DNA of 64,000 nucleotides from Neelides folsomi (lineage: Eukaryota > Arthropoda > Collembola > Neelipleona > Neelidae): positions 372,001 to 436,000 of the forward strand of contig JAQGBZ010000005.1 of assembly GCA_034687125.1 (NCBI GenBank), written 5' to 3'. This document shows, in pieces, positions 58,701 through 64,000 of this stretch (the first letter of the stretch is position 1; each line of letters starts with the position of its first letter). A program made the translations under genes and the position numbers. The notes beneath the pieces are model-generated. The model was not told where the DNA came from. It did no database searches and was given only the letters and a program-made list of their open reading frames with translations.

Positions 58701-61700
58701 ATTCATTGTTCCGCCCAGAGTCGAGTTGGTATCCTTTTGTGCATTGGGATATTATTGTATAATAGAGCAAATAAGCAGACGACGACTCTCTAAATTATTA
58801 ATGGAAGATTCCAACAATATTCTCACGATTCTTCCCCACATTTTCACTCGATCTCGAAGAAAGGATCATACAATAAATTAAAAAGCATTAGAGTCATAAC
58901 AGAACATCATAATTCATAACATTGTAAATAAACATAAATGTATAGTGTATATTTTTCCATATTATACGAGTACATAATTGTATTTCAATATCATAATGAT
59001 GGTTCAGTATAAGAAAGTAAGTTTATATAAATGTATATTGTGCCATTATATCATCATGAGTGTAAAAAGAGGAAGAATTATATAAAGATTTTGATTGATG
59101 TCTGAAGGCAGGTGAATGAAATGTGGAAAGCAATGAGATAGTTGGAGGATCTTTTAGTTCCCGTCCACACACCTTATGTATCATGTTCGGAAAGGATGTA
59201 AACATGGTTATGTATTCTCGGATGAAAGTTGATTAACTGCGATGTTAATGTGTGGTAATGCCTTATTCTGCCTTGATGGATAGAAGTGGAGTAAAGAGCA
59301 AGGGGTTCATTGTGAATTCTCAGAACTCCCGACCTTTTATCACATTCGGTCATCAGCTCGCACTTGTTTCATTCACACACTCGTATGGTATTCGTTCCTA
59401 TGTAGAGTGGTAGAGTTAAGTAGGGAATAAATAAGGAGGAGTAATTGGAGATGTTTCTCGCAAAGTTCTCAGAAGCGACCGGAAAGAAATCAGAGAGGAC
59501 CATTATGACTATAGTATGGAATTTCATTACAGCTCTCTTCTTGACGAAACACCTCAACTATTATTTTAATAGGGAAGATGATTTATATCTCGGCAAACTA
59601 TCTTTTGTTTCTTATTATTAGGTGGAGATATCAATTTTGTAAATGCGAGGTTCTCTTTCCTATCCAAACACGATGGGATCATTATTTCATTCACTTTCCA
59701 CTTTACCATCATTATTAATTATTATGTCAATCCTATTCATGACTTTGTTTACTTTTTCTTTAAATCCACTCTTGGGTCAATTTTAATTTATGCCTTTATT
59801 GCATTCGAATCTGATTTACTTTTTAATTAATATTAACTCTCCCAGCTATGATGCATTTATTAAATTTCATAGTACAGATTATATTACACAGTAAATGCCG
59901 TATACTCTTGGTAAGTAGCGTAAAGTGTAATATCTTCCATGAAGTACAACTGTTTAAGTAATATTTATGTAATATAGGCTCACAATATGTAAACTTTGTT
60001 CATCTTTAACAATTGGCTTTTATAGAAATAAATAATACAATTCAAATATTTATTTAATTTAATGCCAATATATTTGAATTTAAAAGCTGATCTAAAAATG
60101 TTGATGCGCTTTGTTAGTGTTGCATAATGAAAATAAAATCCATTAAACATTAAACTTTTAACAATAAGTATAGGTAAATGTGTTTATAATGAGGGAAATT
60201 AAAAGAATGCATAAAATTGGGAGTGCGCTATTTAACTACTTTAACTCATAACTACCTATGAAGTATGTAGTTAGTCTCCTTGTTATTTAACTTTATTAAA
60301 ACTCATTGAGGTATTACATAAAACAACAATTACTCAAGTGTTAAATTATGCAAAGTATGCAGTACGTGACATGTCTTTCCTATTGTTAAAACATTTTTTA
60401 TAATTAAGCATGCATTTACTCAGGGAAATTGAATTCGCTAACAATCAGAGGAACTTGAACAAGTTTATTTATAAGGTCTGTGTTCACAATATGAATTACA
60501 ATTTTATGTCTTCCGCAAATGAGGAAATAACTTGCATTATAAAAAACACTTGTTCACTTGTTATATAACTTAATCCAAAAAGAATTGTAAGAATTGTACA
60601 AAAATTGGTCGAGGTGTCTGGAAAAAATTATGTTTACTGTTTTTATGTTGAATTATAATTCTAGGAGTAAAAAAAATTCAGTTAACATTAAAAATCCTTC
60701 TCCAATTAAAAGTTAATCTAGATTAATTTATTTCTCTTTTATTTTAGATACCTTGCTCTCTGTGGAAGCAGTGAGGGTAAGAGTAGTAAAAGTTCGAAAG
60801 GTAAATCAATGAATTTTTCAATCTCCTAAATAATTCTACCTGTTTTTTTCTATTTATTCTGTTCATGTTTATTTAGTAAAATTCCATCAAAAATTGATTT
60901 AAAAGCATGAGCTCATTAAACTAATAAAATTCATCATTGTGTGATTGAAGGACAAAAGGCAAGCGTACACAGATCTCCCACTCGACAGTTACGCTGAATT
61001 AGAAACACCGAGAGCAGAAGACAATCCATTCACAAGAGCAGCGCCTGGCACTGGTTATCCAGACAGGCAATCCTCCACAAGTGGAATCTATGGACCCGGA
61101 GGTGGAAGCGGGAACAGCAATAGTTTAACAGGAAACGATTTCGATACATTTGGAGGAGGAGGCAACGGCCAAGGTGGCGGTGGCCAAGGCGGTGGAGGTG
61201 GTGGAGGAGGAGGTGGCGGTGGAGGAGGAGGCGGCGGAGGTGGTCGACCCGGATCAGGCGGTGGCGGCGGTGGCGGTCGACCCGGATCAGGAGGCGGCGG
61301 ATCAGGCGGCGGCGGCTCAAAGAACAACGGTGATTAATTTAATTAATATAGCCTTTAAAGTCGAGTGGGTTAAATAATTAATCAAAGGTTATGAGTTCCG
61401 TTTGCGAGGGTCTTCATTAATTGGGCTTCCGTGACTAATTAATTAAGTAGAATTGAGGAATGTGGCTCGTGAGATGTCTTTTAAACTTGCATTGGCCCCA
61501 TTGAGGGCAATGGAGTGAAAGAAAAGCCTCAATGAGATGAAAACAATGGTAGAAGGCGTCGTTCGAACCGTGTGGAGATCTTCCAGATAAACTCCTCTTA
61601 TATAGCCAAGATGATAAAACACGTTGAGGTAACTCCTGATTATCATTACGTTCTGCATCCGCTCAATGTGAAAAGGAAAGTTTTAGAAATACCCTCGTCG

Positions 61701-64000
61701 TCACTTACCTCAGTTCAATCTGCCCGTGAGAAACTCTCCCCCTATCTCCTTTAACATTTTAATACATATTTTAATACACATTTTTATTCAATTCCCCCTA
61801 TTTGTGAACCTCCCTTGTACCTTACAATAAGGGAGGTTCATATAAATAAATGTAATATTAAGTGTAGTTGTATTTATTAGTAAATAAATCATCATAATGG
61901 CAGAATTAAATGTTGGAGTTGAATGGAGCAGAGGGGTGAGAACGAGAGTGAAGGATGTTCCTATCTCCGAATCTCACCCATATTTATATATTCTTCTCTA
62001 ATAGTCCCAGACGAAGACCACGAACCCCTGTGCCAGATACCATCAGTGTCCATTATGAAATAAATGGAGTTTCCATCAATGACCTCCTGAACTTTTCCTA
62101 CTCCTTTATTACGACCATTCCTATTATTATACTTAAAAGAAGAGTCAACTATCCTTATATTAAATATTTATACAGCCATGTAGCATGTAGCTATGAAGTT
62201 AGAATGATAGACATTTGATATATCTGTTATATGAAGCCACTTTTACTTTTTTTACTCTTTTTGACTGATAGAATAATGATGAATAATTCACCGTGGTGTA
62301 TACCGATCATGTGTCATTTGTAAAATAAGTAGACCTAATATTTAATAGAGGTTGCTCAACCTCAATTTGTGGGGCATTCATTGAGAAAGAGTTTCTTGTA
62401 GACGGGAACCGAATCGAACGTGAAGAAGATGGAGGGAAAAAGAAAGGAAGTGGGGATGGAGCGGATTGTGACAATTGTGTGGCTGGAATTCCTGGAGAAC
62501 CTGGAGTTGACTATCCAATTTACCACACATTACCTAAAACATCCTTTTCATGCAAAGCTCAAAAATGGCCAGGATACTATGCAGATACTGAAGCGAGATG
62601 TCAGGTGGGTTAATTAAATAACAATAATTGGGTAATTAAGCATACCCAATTATTAGTCAATCAATTGATCACCAAATATTTTTAATATATTTTCACTTTA
62701 TGACACTCATGTAATTTTTGTTTTTATTATAGGCGTTTTACATTTGCCAAAAGGATCGAATGAACGGATTTTTATGTCCAAATGGAACAGTTTTCAATCA
62801 ACAAGTATTTGTTTGCGACTGGTGGTTTAACATTGATTGTGCAACTTCGTCAGACTATTACTCAAGAAATCAGTATTTGTTCCAATATGGTGTTGGAATT
62901 GACGGATCTCCGATCCCGTCCACAAACAAACCACCAGCAAGGTCCAGCAGAGCAGAATCAACTTTAGGAAACAAAAAGAGTGAATTCACAGCCGTTCGGG
63001 ACGATTTTAGCGATGCTGTCAAAAACGAACTTCCGGATGAACCTTTCCCAAGGCAGAACCGAAACATCCCTTCGATCCCAATTGACAAAATGAACAATTT
63101 GGAGTTTGGTCGTCGCAGTGGAACCACAATGAGTTCCAGCACTGTTAAAAACAATGTCCAATATGGTGGAAAGACGAAGGAGCAACAAAGGGCAAGTCTC
63201 ATCGGTGGATTTTCACGGAACACAACGCCCAGAGACGTTTCCGACTTTTCCCCATCGCCCTCCACACAAAGCCACACGATCCAAAGGCCAATTAATAGCT
63301 TTAAAGATGTTCCGGCCCCTTCACGGAGATCAGGAAATTCCAATACGAACCAAATGCCCAAACCACCCAGTCAGATGGAATTTATCAATTCCAAGTCCAG
63401 TCCTGGACATCCGGTTCCCAGTCGGCAGATGCAAGCTCCAGAGCGAGAAGGAAGAATGCGAGATTTCTCATCTTCACCAATTACACAAATTCAATCCGTC
63501 CGGGCTAATGGAGCTTTCTCGGCCCAAATATCTTCAGATTTCTCTCAAAATCCACAATCAAGGGCAATCCAAGCTCCACGACGAGCAACGGTGAATTCCA
63601 ATAATGACGAAATCACGTTCACCACCCAAACAGTCCAACCACCAAGGAAAGCAACAGTCAATTCCAACAATGACATAATTTTCACGGCCCATAATGGCCC
63701 AAGGGCTGTCAGTCCAAGTGGGCAAACTATGCGAACCTCCACAAGTTCTCCACACAAGAACCCCTTGGAGCATCAACTTCTCCAACAACAGATCATGAAG
63801 CAGCAACAGCAACAACAACTCCTTAAGCTCCAACAGCAGCAATTACAAGCCCAAAAGCTTCAACAACAACAATTGGAACAACAAAAGCTCCAACAACATC
63901 TTCACCAACAGAAACTCCAACAAGAAAAGATTGCCAAACACCAACAAGCCCAACAACAAAAGCTGCTCCAACAACAGCAGAAATTGCAAGAACAAGAACA
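55773..64000 (+). CDS. CPAP1-like: CPAP1-type chitin-binding secreted protein with Gly-rich and Gln-rich regions (3' end off window)
   Basis: Probable cuticle protein binding chitin through one peritrophin-A (CBM14) domain. Exons: 55773-55821, 60748-60800, 60951-61329, 62402-62604, 62733 to beyond 64000; all joins are in phase. MQFHFAIFISLVFLIQ is a signal peptide. Next come a basic VRVRVVKVRKDKR, an acidic/Pro segment and an almost pure Gly run (61151-61320). The pre-domain GIPGEPGVDYPIYHTLP is typical of CPAP1 proteins. The CBM14 spans 62555-62847 with six Cys (FSCKAQKWPGYYAD, ARCQAFYICQKD, GFLCPNGTVFN, FVCDWWFNIDC). A long Ser/Asn/Pro-rich region follows with a tandem repeat, then a Gln-rich tract from 63776 to the edge. 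Intron 1 is 4.9 kb. The individual CPAP1 member cannot be named. Confidence 0.87.
55822..60747 (+). other. Large first intron of the CPAP1 gene
   Basis: A 4.9-kb AT-rich intron between the signal-peptide exon and exon 2. I see no gene on either strand inside it. Long first introns in such genes often carry enhancers, but no specific site is visible. Confidence 0.6.
61151..61320 (+). repeat. Gly-codon low-complexity tract
   Basis: In-frame GGA/GGC/GGT repeats encode a near-continuous glycine run broken by Gln and by two GRPGSGGGGG units. On the other strand the tract reads as a spurious proline-rich frame. It is part of CPAP1 exon 3. Confidence 0.9.
61805..61840. repeat. Perfect hairpin in CPAP1 intron 3
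   Basis: TGAACCTCCCTT (61805-61816) and AAGGGAGGTTCA (61829-61840) are exact reverse complements with a 12-base loop. It stands out because its arms are GC-richer than the intron. Too short for a typical microRNA precursor. Confidence 0.7.
63579..63686 (+). repeat. Tandem protein repeat in CPAP1 tail
   Basis: Two copies of (R)(R/K)ATVNSNND(E)I(T/I)FT lie at 63579-63623 and 63645-63686. The DNA of the two copies differs at many third positions, so the repeat is old and its protein sequence looks maintained. Confidence 0.75.
63776..64000 (+). repeat. Gln-rich (CAA/CAG) tract
   Basis: Mixed CAA and CAG codons with regular Leu/Lys encode a QQQL- and KLQQ-type repeat running off the window. It could form a coiled coil. 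Mixed codon use argues against a recent pure-triplet expansion. Confidence 0.85.

Noticed and set aside
61088-61327. Proline-rich minus-strand frame
   Set aside because: It is the complement of the Gly-codon tract in CPAP1 exon 3.
62004-62120. Possible extra CPAP1 exon reading PRRRPRTPVPD after TCTCTAATAG
   Set aside because: Its open frame has the wrong phase for the preceding exon and no in-frame donor, while direct splicing 61329 to 62402 restores the frame and domain.

Overview
This window is nuclear DNA from an arthropod. All genes are spliced with GT-AG introns and use the standard code. They include patched, Pellino and a one-domain chitin-binding cuticle protein (CPAP1 type), a combination that points to a hexapod or related pancrustacean. 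The small AT-rich introns would suit a springtail, but that is a guess. I rebuilt gene models by hand from reading frames, splice phase and protein-family similarity. Nearly all models close to a whole number of codons without forcing.

Left part (1-11.6 kb): dense and compositionally striking, with GC-rich exons cut by very short, extremely AT-rich introns. It holds patched (+, Hedgehog receptor), a fatty acid transport protein/acyl-CoA synthetase (+), a very compact IQSEC/BRAG-type Arf exchange factor (-) and COQ5 (-, ubiquinone methyltransferase).

Middle (11.6-28.4 kb): the AMPK gamma subunit (+), with several alternative 5' exons; site-2 protease MBTPS2 (-); S-formylglutathione hydrolase ESD (+), with a MITE-like foldback in intron 1; and an F-box/leucine-rich-repeat protein (-). 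AMPK and site-2 protease both act on lipid and energy control in animals, but nothing here shows that the neighbours are co-regulated.

Right part (28.4-64 kb): Pellino (+) with a long 5' region; the spliceosomal helicase DHX38/PRP16 (-), whose one large intron carries a complete three-exon gene on the opposite strand encoding an LRAT/PLAAT-like protein; DPH2 (+), head-to-head with DHX38; a small secreted cysteine-containing protein (-) whose stop codon directly abuts the DPH2 stop; and a 3'-truncated chitin-binding, Gly-rich and Gln-rich secreted protein (+) running off the right edge.

Gene strands largely alternate (++--+-+-+-(+)+-+), giving many convergent 3' ends with almost no spacer and several head-to-head promoters. 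I found no operon, CRISPR, phage or other self-contained novel system. The most notable points are a Patched whose TM4 GXXXD aspartate has become tryptophan, the nested LRAT-like gene, the abutting stop codons, the minimal IQSEC and an unresolved frame discontinuity in the AMPK gamma gene.
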